Of a DNA stretch of 34,111 bases, positions 7,659 through 16,572 are shown piece by piece. A program made the position numbers and the translations under genes. Origin of the DNA: Candidatus Microgenomates bacterium (lineage in GTDB: Bacteria; Patescibacteria; Microgenomatia; JADHYG01); assembly GCA_016782545.1 (NCBI GenBank), contig JADHYG010000004.1, positions 1 to 34,111 on the forward strand. Direction: 5' to 3'. Every line of letters starts with the position of its first letter. Position 1 is the stretch's first letter. The notes under the pieces were generated by a model that searched no databases, was not told the DNA's origin, and worked only from the letters and a program-made list of their open reading frames with translations.

Positions 7659-8960
7659 ATGTCTAAAATCCAATCAATCAAGGCTAGAGAAATTCTTGAT
7701 TCTCGAGGTAACCCTACTATTGAAGCTGAAGTGATTTTAGAAGACGGAACAAAAACTTTGGCTCAAGTTCCCTCAGGCGCCTCAACCGGTTCAAACGAAG
7801 TAAGAGAACTTAGAGATAATGACTCTAGCCGTTATCTGGGCAAAGGTGTTCTTAAAGCAGTAGAAAATATTAAGGGACCAATTAAAGAAGTTTTAATTGG
7901 TCAGGATGCTGACGATCAAGAAAAAATTGACCAATTAATGATCAAGGCTGATGGAACGGAAAATAAATCTAATTTGGGCGGCAATGCCCTTGTTGGTGTT
8001 TCGATGGCTGTTTGCCGGGCAGCAGCAAAATCGCAAAAAATACCTCTTTATCAATATTTTGGTCAGCTGATGGGCAATGATAATTTTGTTTTACCCCAAC
8101 CGCAAATTTTAATTTTAGAAGGCGGCAAACATGGCAACTGGTCAACTGATATTCAGGAATACATGATTGTTCCTAAAAAAGAAAGCTTTTCCAGTTTCAG
8201 AGAAATGCTAAGAGCCGGAGCCGAGATTTTTCATAGTTTAGAAAAAATTCTAAAGAAAAAAAATTATGCCACTGGTGTTGGTTATGAAGGCGCTTTTATG
8301 CCCAAAGAAATAAAGAGCAATGAGGAAGCTTTTCAATTAATGATTGAGGCAGTGGAAGAAGCTGGTTATCATTTGCCTGATCAAATAGTTTTAGCAACTG
8401 ACGGCGCCTCTTCTGAATTTTTTGAAGAAGGAAACTATATTCTTAAAAGCGAGAATCATCAAAAACTAACCTCAAGACAATGGAGTCAGAAAATAATTAA
8501 TTGGAGCAAACAATATCCAATTTGGTCTTTTGAAGACATGCATGCTGAAGAAGACTGGGATGAATGGATTTATCTTACAACGCAAGTCGGCAACAAGATT
8601 CAAGTAGTTGGCGATGATCTTTTAACAACCAATACAAAAATGATTCAAAAAGCAATTGATTTAAAGGCAGTTAACAGTGTTTTGATTAAACTTAATCAAA
8701 TAGGTACGGTGACGGAAACCCTTGAGGCAATAAAGCTTGCTGATTCAGCTGGTTTGCCAACAATTATCTCTCATCGCGGTGGTGAGACTAATGATGATCT
8801 CATTGCCGACCTTGTTGTGGGGACTACTTCCTGGCAGTGTAAGTTTGGTGGACCAGACAGAGGAGAAAGACTGGCAAAATACAATCGGCTGTTGGAGATA
8901 GAGGAGGAATTAAATCACGAGAACACTAGATCATTAAATCATAAAAACATGAAATCATAA
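7659..8960 (+). CDS. eno: Enolase (divergent)
   Basis: 433 residues; interconverts 2-phosphoglycerate and PEP. The N-terminus KAREILDSRGNPTIE and SGASTG loop are standard. Candidate catalytic residues are kept: metal ligands D248, E292 and D319, acid/base K344, E210, H158 and K395. The surrounding motifs are unusual: GGKHGNWSTDIQEYM where NGGSHADNNxDIQEFM is common, GYEGAFMP for GDEGGFAP, FEDMHAEEDW for IEDGLxExDW, and SHRGGETND for SHRSGETED. It is therefore a deep-branching but probably active enolase. The final 15 residues come from a word repeat shared with the isomerase gene. It sits between ppsA and gpmI, so consecutive pathway steps are adjacent. Confidence 0.92.
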   Translation: MSKIQSIKAREILDSRGNPTIEAEVILEDGTKTLAQVPSGASTGSNEVRELRDNDSSRYLGKGVLKAVENIKGPIKEVLIGQDADDQEKIDQLMIKADGTENKSNLGGNALVGVSMAVCRAAAKSQKIPLYQYFGQLMGNDNFVLPQPQILILEGGKHGNWSTDIQEYMIVPKKESFSSFREMLRAGAEIFHSLEKILKKKNYATGVGYEGAFMPKEIKSNEEAFQLMIEAVEEAGYHLPDQIVLATDGASSEFFEEGNYILKSENHQKLTSRQWSQKIINWSKQYPIWSFEDMHAEEDWDEWIYLTTQVGNKIQVVGDDLLTTNTKMIQKAIDLKAVNSVLIKLNQIGTVTETLEAIKLADSAGLPTIISHRGGETNDDLIADLVVGTTSWQCKFGGPDRGERLAKYNRLLEIEEELNHENTRSLNHKNMKS

Positions 8961-9034
8961 AATCAATTTGTTCTTTTTATCTTTTGTTCTAGTGTTCTCG
9001 TGTTCTCGTGATTTTATGATTTAATGATTCTATG
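8917..9034. repeat. Inverted word repeat spanning the eno stop and gpmI start
   Basis: ATCACGAGAACACTAGATCA (from 8917) reads as the reverse complement of TGATCTAGTGTTCTCGTGAT-type words at 8987-9013, and AAATCATAAAA is answered by TTTTATGATTT. The left arm is translated as the enolase tail and the right arm ends at the gpmI ATG. Confidence 0.8.
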
Positions 9035-10654
9035 AAACCTACTGTTCTTATTGTTCTTGATGGCTGGGGTATGGCTCCACCGGGTCCTGGCAATGCTATT
9101 TCTCAGGCAAAACTGCCTAATTTTAATCGATTTTGGTACAGTTTTCCTCATACCACCTTAGCCGCTTCTGGTGAGGCCGTTGGTTTGCCTCGCGGTGAAG
9201 ATGGCAATTCGGAAACAGGCCATCTTAATTTAGGCGCCGGCCGCATTGTTTATCAGGATTTGCCGCGCATCAATATGAGTATTGCTGATGGCAGCTTTTT
9301 TAAAACCCCCGCTTTTTTAAAAGCAATTGAACATGCCCGAAAAAACAATAGCCATCTTCATTTAATCGGTCTTGTTGGCGCTGGCGGTGTTCATTCTAAT
9401 ATGGAGCATCTTTTAGCCCTTTTGCATCTTTGTAATGAGCAAGATTTTAAAAGAGTTTTTTTACATCTTTTTACAGACGGCAGGGATTCACCGCCAACTT
9501 CAGCGCAAACATATATTTTTAAGATTAAAACCGAACTTCAATCATTAGGCTTTGGAGAAATTGCCACTGTTTCTGGTCGCTATTATGGCATGGATCGTGA
9601 TCATCGTTGGGAAAGAACAGAAAAAGTATATTTAGCCTTAACAAAGGGAATTGGAAATCAATCCAATTCAGCGGAAACCGTGCTTAAAAATGCTTATCAA
9701 AAGGGAATTACTGACGAGTTTATTTTACCAACCATTCTTGTCAAAAATGGAAAGCCGATTGCGACCATAAAAAACAAAGATAGTGTGATTTTTTTTAATT
9801 TTAGAATTGATCGGCCAAGACAATTAACGCGGGCTTTTGTTCTTGATGATTTTGAAAAAGAAGCCCAACAAATAACTTTTGATCCTTTGGCAGAAAAATA
9901 TTATAAAAAAACAATGGCCGTTTTACCACAAGCAACACCTCCGTTTAAAAGAGGTCTAAAGATCGCTGATCTTTTCTTCACCACCATGACTGAATATGAA
10001 AAAAAACTGCCTGTTTCTGCGACTGCCTTTTCACCGATTAGGATAAAAATGACTCTGGGCGAGATTTTTGCTATTAAAAATAAAAGACAATTAAGAATTT
10101 CTGAAAGTGAAAAAGAGCGCTTTGTCACTTATTATTTTAATGGCCAAAGAGAAGGACCGTTTACAGGAGAAGATAGAGTTATTATTGCCTCTCCCAAAGT
10201 AGCTACCTATGATTTAAAACCGGAAATGTCAGCTCTAAAACTAACCGAGACATTGATTGCCAAAATCAATCAACGCACTTATTCTTTTATTTTTTTAAAT
10301 TTTCCTAATCCAGACATGGTTGGACATACTGGTAATATTCAAGCCGCCATTAAAGCTTGTGAGGCCGTTGATGCTTGTTTGGGGAAAATTGTTCCGGCTA
10401 TTTTAAGACACAAAGGTTCTTGTTTAATTACCGCTGATCATGGCAATGTTGAAGAAATGATTAATCTTAAAACTGGCGGCATAGACACCGAACACTCAAA
10501 TAATCCTGTGCCTTTCATTATTATTGACAAGAAATTTGAAAACCGACCGCAGGATTTAAAAAGCGGTATTTTAGCTGATATCGCGCCGACTCTTCTTTTC
10601 TTGACAGGTATTAGGAAACCTAGTATCATGATGGGAAGAAGCTTAATAACTTAA
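9032..10654 (+). CDS. gpmI: 2,3-bisphosphoglycerate-independent phosphoglycerate mutase
   Basis: 540 residues, slightly above the usual 510. The alkaline-phosphatase-superfamily metalloenzyme interconverts 3- and 2-phosphoglycerate. VLIVLDGWG with metal ligand D10, the catalytic Ser in GNSETGHLNLGAGR (S60), DGRDSPP, GRYYGMDRDHRW, and the C-terminal metal site ITADHGNVEEM are all present. The family usually has NSEVGH, so T replaces V. The DxDH metal region FPNPDMVGHTG is also intact. It is separated by only 2 nt from the fbp gene, so the two are very likely cotranscribed and translationally coupled. Confidence 0.95.
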   Translation: MKPTVLIVLDGWGMAPPGPGNAISQAKLPNFNRFWYSFPHTTLAASGEAVGLPRGEDGNSETGHLNLGAGRIVYQDLPRINMSIADGSFFKTPAFLKAIEHARKNNSHLHLIGLVGAGGVHSNMEHLLALLHLCNEQDFKRVFLHLFTDGRDSPPTSAQTYIFKIKTELQSLGFGEIATVSGRYYGMDRDHRWERTEKVYLALTKGIGNQSNSAETVLKNAYQKGITDEFILPTILVKNGKPIATIKNKDSVIFFNFRIDRPRQLTRAFVLDDFEKEAQQITFDPLAEKYYKKTMAVLPQATPPFKRGLKIADLFFTTMTEYEKKLPVSATAFSPIRIKMTLGEIFAIKNKRQLRISESEKERFVTYYFNGQREGPFTGEDRVIIASPKVATYDLKPEMSALKLTETLIAKINQRTYSFIFLNFPNPDMVGHTGNIQAAIKACEAVDACLGKIVPAILRHKGSCLITADHGNVEEMINLKTGGIDTEHSNNPVPFIIIDKKFENRPQDLKSGILADIAPTLLFLTGIRKPSIMMGRSLIT

Positions 10655-10656
10655 AA

Positions 10657-11559
10657 ATGGAACTATCGAGTTTTTTAGAAAAAAACGAAAATAATCAAGC
10701 CATTAAAGAATTAGTCCCCTTATTGGCTCAAGAAAGTTTAAAAATCAAAAATGCTCTTTTGGGTGGTAGTGGTTTAACTGGTGAGGTTAATATTTATGGT
10801 GAAAAAGATTTGAAAGCTGACCAATATGCCAATCGAATTTTAATTAAGGTTTGTCAAAATTCAGGCCTGGTTAAAGAAGTAAGCTCTGAAGAAGAAGGTG
10901 AAATTCTTCAATTCTCAGCTGAGAAAGGAAATCTCGGCGCCACTTTTGATCCTCTTGATGGCTCCAGCAATGTGATCACTAATTTAGCGGTAGGAACCAT
11001 TATTGGCCTCTATGATAATCAAAGCGTTCTTTCTGGCGGTTGTCATCAAGCCGCCGCTCTTTATGTTCTTTATGGGCCATTAACAGTTTTAGTTTATGCT
11101 AATAATAATGGTGTTTCTCAGTTTGTTTTTAATGAAAAAACAAAAAAGTTTATTTTGTCTGCGGAAAAGATGCAAATTCCTGATGGAAAAATTATTGCTC
11201 CGGGTGGATTACGTCAAGATTATCTTCCAGCTCATGAAAAGTTTGTTCAACATTTGGAAAATGAAGGTTATAAACTTCGCTACTCTGGTTCAGGGGTGGC
11301 CGACATTCATCAAATTCTTCATTATGGCGGAATTTTTATGTATCCGGCTTTAAAAAATAAGCCTCAAGGAAAACTTCGTCTTCTTTTTGAAGCTAATCCT
11401 TGGGGTTTTATTATAGAAAAAGCAGGCGGTTATTGCAGCAATGGTCAGAGTCCAGTTTTAGATTTAAAACCAAAAGAATTAAATCAAAGAGTGCCTCTTT
11501 ATATTGGCGCTAAAAATATTGTTAAAACAGCAGAAACATTCATGAAAGGAAAGGGTTAA
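10657..11559 (+). CDS. fbp: Fructose-1,6-bisphosphatase class I
   Basis: 300 residues (E. coli Fbp is 332). It hydrolyses fructose-1,6-bisphosphate to fructose-6-P, the irreversible gluconeogenic step. The metal-binding signature DPLDGSSN (D98, D101), the upstream acidic SSEEEGE (E78-E80) and the C-terminal sugar-phosphate region LRLLFEANPWGFIIEKAGG define class I. The stop lies 3 nt before the aldolase start, giving a tightly packed gpmI-fbp-aldolase operon. Together with ppsA this argues that flux toward sugars is an intended direction in this cell. Confidence 0.93.
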   Translation: MELSSFLEKNENNQAIKELVPLLAQESLKIKNALLGGSGLTGEVNIYGEKDLKADQYANRILIKVCQNSGLVKEVSSEEEGEILQFSAEKGNLGATFDPLDGSSNVITNLAVGTIIGLYDNQSVLSGGCHQAAALYVLYGPLTVLVYANNNGVSQFVFNEKTKKFILSAEKMQIPDGKIIAPGGLRQDYLPAHEKFVQHLENEGYKLRYSGSGVADIHQILHYGGIFMYPALKNKPQGKLRLLFEANPWGFIIEKAGGYCSNGQSPVLDLKPKELNQRVPLYIGAKNIVKTAETFMKGKG

Positions 11560-11562
11560 ATT

Positions 11563-12990
11563 ATGGAACATAAAAATGTCAATGAACTTCTTAATGATCT
11601 GCAGGGAATTATTGAAATTAAAGATTCTGTTAAAATTCTTGATCAAACAAAGCTTAGAGATCAACTTGTTGATAAACTTGCTTTTGACGCTGTTTTTGGC
11701 AGTTTAGAAGTGATGGTTAAAGCCCGATTTTTGCTTTGGGATCTTGGTCAGAATTTAAGCATTATTCCCACTTCTAATCATGATTTATATGTGGCTCGCG
11801 GCGTCAATAAATATTCTGGCAAAACAATGCCTTCTATTAATGTGAGAGCGATGACTTATTTTACGGCTCGAGCTACTTTAAAAGCGGCCGTAAAAAATAA
11901 TGTCGGCATGGTTCAATTTGAACTGGCTCGATCAGAAATTGGTTACACTAATCAAAGACCAGCTGAATATTCAGTTGTTTTAATTGCCGCCGCCATTAAA
12001 GAAGGTTTTCAAGGCCCTCTTTTTATTCAAGCTGATCATTTTCAAGTCAAAGCTCAGAAATATCTGGAGGATCCAGAGAGGGAAGCCAGCGCTATTAAGA
12101 AATTAATCAAAGAAGCTGTTGATGGCGGTTGGTTTTCCTTTGAACTTGATCTTTCCACTTTGGTTGATTTAAAAAAGAATTCACTAGAAGAACAACAGCG
12201 CCTTAATTATGAACTTTCAGCTCAACTAACTCAATATGCCCGCAGTCTTGAACAAGACAACATTACTTTAGGTTTAGGAGCAGAAATTGGCGAGGTAGGA
12301 GAAAAAAACAGCACTCCAGAAGAGTTAAATGCTTTTATGAAAGGTTATAGCAAAACCCTTCAGGAGCTTGACGCTAATCTTGAAGGTCTTTGTAAAATTA
12401 GCATTCAAACCGGCACTTCTCATGGCGGTGTAGTTTTACCAGACGGTACTTTAGCTCAAGTCAAGGTAGACTTTGAAACTTTAGGAATTCTCTCTCAAAT
12501 GGCTCGGGATGAATTTGGTATGGGAGGAGCGGTTCAACATGGAGCTTCTACTTTACCTGATAATGCTTTTGCTCTTTTCCCTGAAAAAGAAACCTGTGAA
12601 ATTCATTTGGCAACTGGATTTCAAAATATTCTCTATGATCATGAAAAATTTCCGCCAGAGTTGAAAAAGAAAATGTATCAATATTTAGATAAAAATCATC
12701 TTGATGAAAGAAAAGATGGGCAAACAGATGATCAATTCTATTACAAATTAAGAAAAAAGGCCTTAGGCCCATTTAAAAAAGAACTTTGGTATTTAGATCA
12801 TGATTGTAAAAATGCGATCATGGACGATTTGGAGAAAAAATTTACTTTTCTTTTTAAACAGTTAAATGTTTTTCATACTCAAGATCTTGTTAATCAACTA
12901 GTCAAGCCTATAAAAGTTAAAAAATCAGAGGAAGATTTTAAAAAATATCTTCAAGCAGAGAAAGAAAATATTAAAGGTTTAGCCGATTAA
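11563..12990 (+). CDS. fba: Divergent class II fructose-bisphosphate aldolase
   Basis: 475 residues, longer than typical class II aldolases (about 285-360). The zinc-aldolase motifs occur in the right order but in altered form: QADHFQ (D158, H159), GAEIGEVG (E241), GTSHGG (H287), GGAVQHGASTLP (H326) and LATGFQNILYD. In the family these provide the Zn2+ ligands, the catalytic Asp and the phosphate-binding loops. The extra length is an N-terminal 70 residues and a C-terminal helical extension after about residue 370. Position directly after fbp (3-nt gap) supports fructose-1,6-bisphosphate as substrate. A related aldolase acting on another ketose phosphate is the main alternative. Confidence 0.8.
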   Translation: MEHKNVNELLNDLQGIIEIKDSVKILDQTKLRDQLVDKLAFDAVFGSLEVMVKARFLLWDLGQNLSIIPTSNHDLYVARGVNKYSGKTMPSINVRAMTYFTARATLKAAVKNNVGMVQFELARSEIGYTNQRPAEYSVVLIAAAIKEGFQGPLFIQADHFQVKAQKYLEDPEREASAIKKLIKEAVDGGWFSFELDLSTLVDLKKNSLEEQQRLNYELSAQLTQYARSLEQDNITLGLGAEIGEVGEKNSTPEELNAFMKGYSKTLQELDANLEGLCKISIQTGTSHGGVVLPDGTLAQVKVDFETLGILSQMARDEFGMGGAVQHGASTLPDNAFALFPEKETCEIHLATGFQNILYDHEKFPPELKKKMYQYLDKNHLDERKDGQTDDQFYYKLRKKALGPFKKELWYLDHDCKNAIMDDLEKKFTFLFKQLNVFHTQDLVNQLVKPIKVKKSEEDFKKYLQAEKENIKGLAD

Positions 12991-13016
12991 ATTGAGTCAC
13001 AAAATTATTACCTTTT

Positions 13017-13073
13017 TGTCATCCTGAATTTATTTCAGGATCTATATAGATCCTGAGTCAAGCTCAGGATGAC
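13017..13073. repeat. REP-like palindromic unit 3
   Basis: TGTCATCCTGAATTT...TCAGGATCTATATAGATCCTGA...TCAGGATGAC. The two halves are inverted around the central TCTATATAGA, so the unit is nearly a complete palindrome. Confidence 0.85.
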
Positions 13074-13081
13074 TAAATATT

Positions 13082-14839
13082 ATGGATAAAATAATTAAAA
13101 AAACCAAAGATTTATTAAAAAAATCTCCCAATCTTCCCAATTATCAAAAAACTTATCAAAATTTTTCCTGGCAGAAAGTAGAAAAAGAAGTTGCCTGGTT
13201 TTCAAAAGGGAAAATTAATGCCGCCTATAATGCGGTTGATAAAAATGCTCTTTCCTGGCGGAAAAATAAAGTGGCTCTTTATTGGGAGGGAAGTGATGGT
13301 CGGGAGGCGAAATATACTTTTTTAGAACTCTCCCTGCTTTCCAATCGCTTTGCCAATGTTTTAAAAAAACTGGGGGTTGAGAAAGGTGATCGGGTTTTCT
13401 TTTTTCTACCCCGTATCCCTGAGTTTTATTTTGGTTTTTTAGGCACAGTTAAATTAGGAGCCATTGCCGGCACTTTATTTTCCGCCTTTGGACCAAACGC
13501 CCTTTTGGATCGATTAGGCAATAGTCAAGCTAAAGTTTTGGTCACTGATAAAGAGCTTTTGCCCCGCGTGAATCAAGTCCGCTCCCAATTGTCCCATCTT
13601 GAGCAGATTATTTTAGTGGACGGCGAGAAGCGCTGGGATTTTATGGAGGAAAGATTGATTAAAAGCAAAGAAGGGGATTTCTACGACCTCATGCTTGACG
13701 CTGACGCTGATTTTAAAACCAGACAGATGGATAAAGATGATCCGGCCTTTATGCTTTATACTTCAGGGACAACCGGCAAGCCAAAAGGCGTTATTCATCG
13801 TCATGGCGCCATTTTACAGGAACATTTAACCGCCAAGTGGATTTTAGATATTAGAGAAGATGATGTTTATTGGTGTACGGCCGATCCCGGCTGGGTGACG
13901 GGTATTGCTTATGGAATTTTAGGCAGTTGGAGCAATGGCGCTTCCTCTTTGGTTTATGAAGGCCGCTTCAGTCCGGAAAAGTGGTATCAATTAATTGAAG
14001 AATATAAAGTTAATATTTGGTACACGGCGCCGACGGCCATCAGAATGCTGGCCGCCAAAGGAAAAGAGGCTTTAAAAAAATATAATCTTTCTTCTTTAAG
14101 ATATTTGGCTAGTGTGGGCGAGCCTTTAAATCCAGAAGCGATCTGGTGGGGGCTAAAAGCCTTTGGTCTTCCTTTTCATGATAATTGGTGGCAAACAGAA
14201 ACCGGCGGTATTCTCATCGCCAACTATTCATGTATGGATATTAAACCTGGTTCAATGGGCAAGCCTTTTCCCGGTATTATAGCCGCCATTATTGACGATA
14301 AAGGCAATGAACTTAAAACTGGCATGGAAGGTAATTTAGCCATTAAGTCTCCCTGGCCAAGCATGATGAAAACTATTTGGCGCCGACCGCAAAAATACCA
14401 AAGTTATTTTATTAAAGGTTGGTATATTAGCGGTGATCGGGCTCTTAAAGACAAAGACGGTTATTTTTGGTTTATTGGCAGAGCTGACGACGTTATTAAA
14501 ACTGCTGGGGAACGAGTGGGTCCATTTGAAGTTGAGTCTGCCTTAGTTGAACATGATGATGTGATTGAGGCGGGCGTCATTGGCAAGCCTGATCAGATGC
14601 GCGGCGAGATTATTAAGGCTTTTATCAGTTTAAGAAGCGGTGTTAAAGGCTCTGAGGCTTTAAAAAAAGAGATTCAAGTTTTTGTTAAAAAGCATTTGGC
14701 CGGTCACGCCTATCCTCGGGAAATTGAGTTTGTTGATAAGTTGCCCAAAACCAGAAGCGGCAAGATTATGCGCCGGGTGCTGAAAGCCAAAGAAATGGGT
14801 TTGCCGATTGGCGATACGTCAACGATGGAAGAATACTAA
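13082..14839 (+). CDS. acsA: Acetyl-CoA synthetase (AMP-forming)
   Basis: 585 residues, matching the shorter Bacillus AcsA type. It activates acetate with ATP and CoA to acetyl-CoA via acetyl-AMP. The adenylation-family core motifs are present: LYTSGTTGKPKGV (P-loop), WWQTETGG, the hinge-region YISGDRALKDKDGYFWFIGR, and TRSGKIMRR with the catalytic and potentially acetylated Lys at K561. AMVxxG-type short-chain determinants cannot be resolved by eye, so propionate is also possible. It follows the gluconeogenic genes after a REP unit, close enough to share transcription but with its own start. Confidence 0.92.
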   Translation: MDKIIKKTKDLLKKSPNLPNYQKTYQNFSWQKVEKEVAWFSKGKINAAYNAVDKNALSWRKNKVALYWEGSDGREAKYTFLELSLLSNRFANVLKKLGVEKGDRVFFFLPRIPEFYFGFLGTVKLGAIAGTLFSAFGPNALLDRLGNSQAKVLVTDKELLPRVNQVRSQLSHLEQIILVDGEKRWDFMEERLIKSKEGDFYDLMLDADADFKTRQMDKDDPAFMLYTSGTTGKPKGVIHRHGAILQEHLTAKWILDIREDDVYWCTADPGWVTGIAYGILGSWSNGASSLVYEGRFSPEKWYQLIEEYKVNIWYTAPTAIRMLAAKGKEALKKYNLSSLRYLASVGEPLNPEAIWWGLKAFGLPFHDNWWQTETGGILIANYSCMDIKPGSMGKPFPGIIAAIIDDKGNELKTGMEGNLAIKSPWPSMMKTIWRRPQKYQSYFIKGWYISGDRALKDKDGYFWFIGRADDVIKTAGERVGPFEVESALVEHDDVIEAGVIGKPDQMRGEIIKAFISLRSGVKGSEALKKEIQVFVKKHLAGHAYPREIEFVDKLPKTRSGKIMRRVLKAKEMGLPIGDTSTMEEY

Positions 14840-14914
14840 AGAAAATTGTTAATTGCTAATTGTTAATTGTTGAAAAGAAGAGTGAATTCGCCGCGGGTTT
14901 TTTTAAAAGAAAGT

Positions 14915-15160
14915 TTATTGATAATGGGGATTGATATCAATAATTTCTACTTCGTCTTTAACAATAATAAAAATTGCTCGCCACTTCCGATCAAGACGAA
15001 AAGAGTAGACATTAAGCTTTTTGGGGTCAAGTTTTTCTGTGTTAAGCGAAGGATGCTGAAGATTTTTCTCAAATAACTTTTTTTGCTTGGTAAATTTCTT
15101 CTCCAATTGATGTTTTTTAAGAATTTTCTTAAGATCAGCTCTTAGAGGTTTGATTTTCAT
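14915..15160 (-). CDS. RelE/ParE-family toxin
   Basis: 81 residues from the ATG at 15160. The pattern LDPKKLNVYSFRLDRKWRAIFIIVKDEVEIIDINPH is typical of RelE/YoeB/ParE-fold toxins: the basic strand RLDRKWRAIF followed by hydrophobic strands and a C-terminal NPHY. Such toxins are usually ribosome-dependent mRNA endonucleases. The start overlaps the end of the antitoxin gene by 26 bp, indicating coupling. An upstream in-frame start at 15199 would lengthen the overlap and is less likely. It converges on acsA. Confidence 0.8.
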   Translation of the reverse strand: MKIKPLRADLKKILKKHQLEKKFTKQKKLFEKNLQHPSLNTEKLDPKKLNVYSFRLDRKWRAIFIIVKDEVEIIDINPHYQ

Positions 15161-15437
15161 AAAGAGAAGATTGGGAAAGACCAGAAATAACACTGTCAAT
15201 AAATTCTTTTTTGTAAAGACCAGTTTGTTTCAACTCTTTTTTTACTTTAGAAAGAGGCTGTTTTTTAAAAGGAGCAAAAAGGGGCATACTTGGTGCTGGT
15301 TTTGCTTCGGTTAGCTGAAGATACAAACGAAGCAGGGTTCTGAAAAACTCAGATCTTGAAGCATAACCTTCTTCTTCAACTAACTCATCAACCTTATAAG
15401 ATAGTTTAGCTGGTAAAGAAATGTTTAACGTTTTCAT
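15135..15437 (-). CDS. Ribbon-helix-helix antitoxin
   Basis: 100 residues. MKTLNISLPAKLSYKVDELVEEEGYASRSEFFRTLLRLYL is a clear ribbon-helix-helix DNA-binding domain (CopG/ParD type): one beta strand then two helices with the SRSEFFR turn. The remaining part, rich in K and L, should wrap the toxin. Antitoxin before toxin with overlapping ends is the standard type II layout. It has the best promoter in this part of the window, with the start site apparently at the ATG. Confidence 0.82.
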   Translation of the reverse strand: MKTLNISLPAKLSYKVDELVEEEGYASRSEFFRTLLRLYLQLTEAKPAPSMPLFAPFKKQPLSKVKKELKQTGLYKKEFIDSVISGLSQSSLYENQTSKS

Positions 15438-15443
15438 GAATAG

Positions 15444-15473
15444 ATATTAACATTTTTTGCCAATTTTTGTCAA
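15444..15473 (-). promoter_or_regulatory. Sigma-70-type promoter of the antitoxin gene, leaderless
   Basis: On the minus strand TTGACA (15473-15468), an 18-bp spacer, then TAATAT (15449-15444), followed by six bases (CTATTC) and the ATG. A start about 7 nt after the -10 box would coincide with the start codon, so the mRNA should lack a leader. No Shine-Dalgarno sequence is visible. Confidence 0.75.
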
Positions 15474-15524
15474 GTGGCGTCTTATTTGGTAACTGCTAAC
15501 TCTTCTTGACATGATATTCTTCGA

Positions 15525-15605
15525 GTGAGGCTGAAAGCCGAATCGAGAAGTTCTCGACTACGCTCGAACAGTAAAGGCTGTGTCAAAGAATGTGAGTAGT
15601 CACCT
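15525..15605. repeat. Chain of four short hairpins (REP-like)
   Basis: GGCTgaaAGCC, CGAGAAgTTCTCG, ACAGtaaaggCTGT and GTGAgtagTCAC follow one another in the gap between the antitoxin and rsmI genes. The piece TTCTCGACTACGCTCGAA resembles common bacterial REP palindromes. No gene is seen in the rest of the gap. Confidence 0.5.
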
Positions 15606-15681
15606 TATTATAGATAAATGCGATTTAACAGGATTTTTTGTTCATTTAAAGTTATATTTTTTTATGTAATAGGATTATTCT

Positions 15682-16422
15682 TTATCTAATGCGGTGAGGA
15701 GAAATATAGAAAAGGAGAGTGAATTCGCCTTTAGAATTTTTAAATTCTTTAATTGCTTCAGATATTTTTCCTCGCCAGACTTTTTCATGAATTTTTGTTA
15801 ATTCATTGGTAATGACAATGTCAATTTCCTTAAAGACTTCTTTAATATCTTGAAGCGTTTTTATTAAGCGATGAGGCGATTCATTAATAATTAAAGTAAT
15901 TGGCTGCTTAAAGTCTTTTAAAGATGACTGGAATTGAGCAAGAAGTTTTTTTCTTTTGACCCCCTTTTTAGGTAAAAAACCCAAAAAAAGAAACTTATTA
16001 GTAGGCAAGCCGGAAACAACTAAGGCGCTGAGAATGGCTGAAGCACCGGGAATGGGAATAACTTTTATATTTTCTTTAATACATTGTTTTACCAATTTAA
16101 AACCCGGATCAGCAATTGTTGGCGTGCCTGCATTAGTGACCAAAGCGACGCTTTTTTTTGATTTTAAATGTCCTATAATTTCTGGTATTCTTTGTTCCTC
16201 GTTCTCTTCATAATATGATATTAGTTTTGGTTTTGGTAAATCAGATAGGGGCTGGTCAGTCAAAAATTCTAAATTCATTTGACGATAGTGATTAAGAAGA
16301 AAACCGGTTTTTCGAGTGTCTTCACAGGCAATAAAATCAACCTTAAAAAGAGTTTTTAATGCCCGTAAACTAATATCTTCAAGATTACCGATGGGAGTGG
16401 AGACAATGTATAAGGTAGCCAT
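15682..16422 (-). CDS. rsmI: 16S rRNA (cytidine-1402-2'-O)-methyltransferase
   Basis: 246 residues. ATLYIVSTPIGNLEDISLRAL, ACEDTRKTGFLLNHY and SYYEENEEQRIPEII are the RsmI hallmarks, followed by LVTNAGTPTIADPG and VIPIPGASAILSAL of the tetrapyrrole-methylase fold. The enzyme methylates the ribose of C1402 in the decoding centre of 16S rRNA using S-adenosylmethionine. It is somewhat shorter than the E. coli protein (286), mainly at the C-terminus. It follows lexA on the same strand across a 150-bp gap filled with an imperfect inverted repeat. Confidence 0.92.
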   Translation of the reverse strand: MATLYIVSTPIGNLEDISLRALKTLFKVDFIACEDTRKTGFLLNHYRQMNLEFLTDQPLSDLPKPKLISYYEENEEQRIPEIIGHLKSKKSVALVTNAGTPTIADPGFKLVKQCIKENIKVIPIPGASAILSALVVSGLPTNKFLFLGFLPKKGVKRKKLLAQFQSSLKDFKQPITLIINESPHRLIKTLQDIKEVFKEIDIVITNELTKIHEKVWRGKISEAIKEFKNSKGEFTLLFYISPHRIR

Positions 16423-16429
16423 TTATCAA

Positions 16430-16560
16430 AATCTCCAAAACTCAAAAACTCCAAATATCAAAGCAAATTAAAATTTAAAAGCGAAAAATTTTTCTATTTT
16501 TTCCTTTTAATTTGTTTGGCGTTTTGGATGTTTGGATGTTTGGAATTTTTCATGTACATT
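16430..16560. repeat. Imperfect inverted repeat between rsmI and lexA
   Basis: AACTCCAAATATCAAAGCAAATTAAAA (split by mismatches) on the left is answered by TTTTAATTTGTTTGGCG...GGATGTTTGGA on the right. Tandem GGATGTTT words occur in the right arm. The design matches other word-repeat spacers in this window. Confidence 0.6.
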
Positions 16561-16572
16561 AGTTTAATTTTC

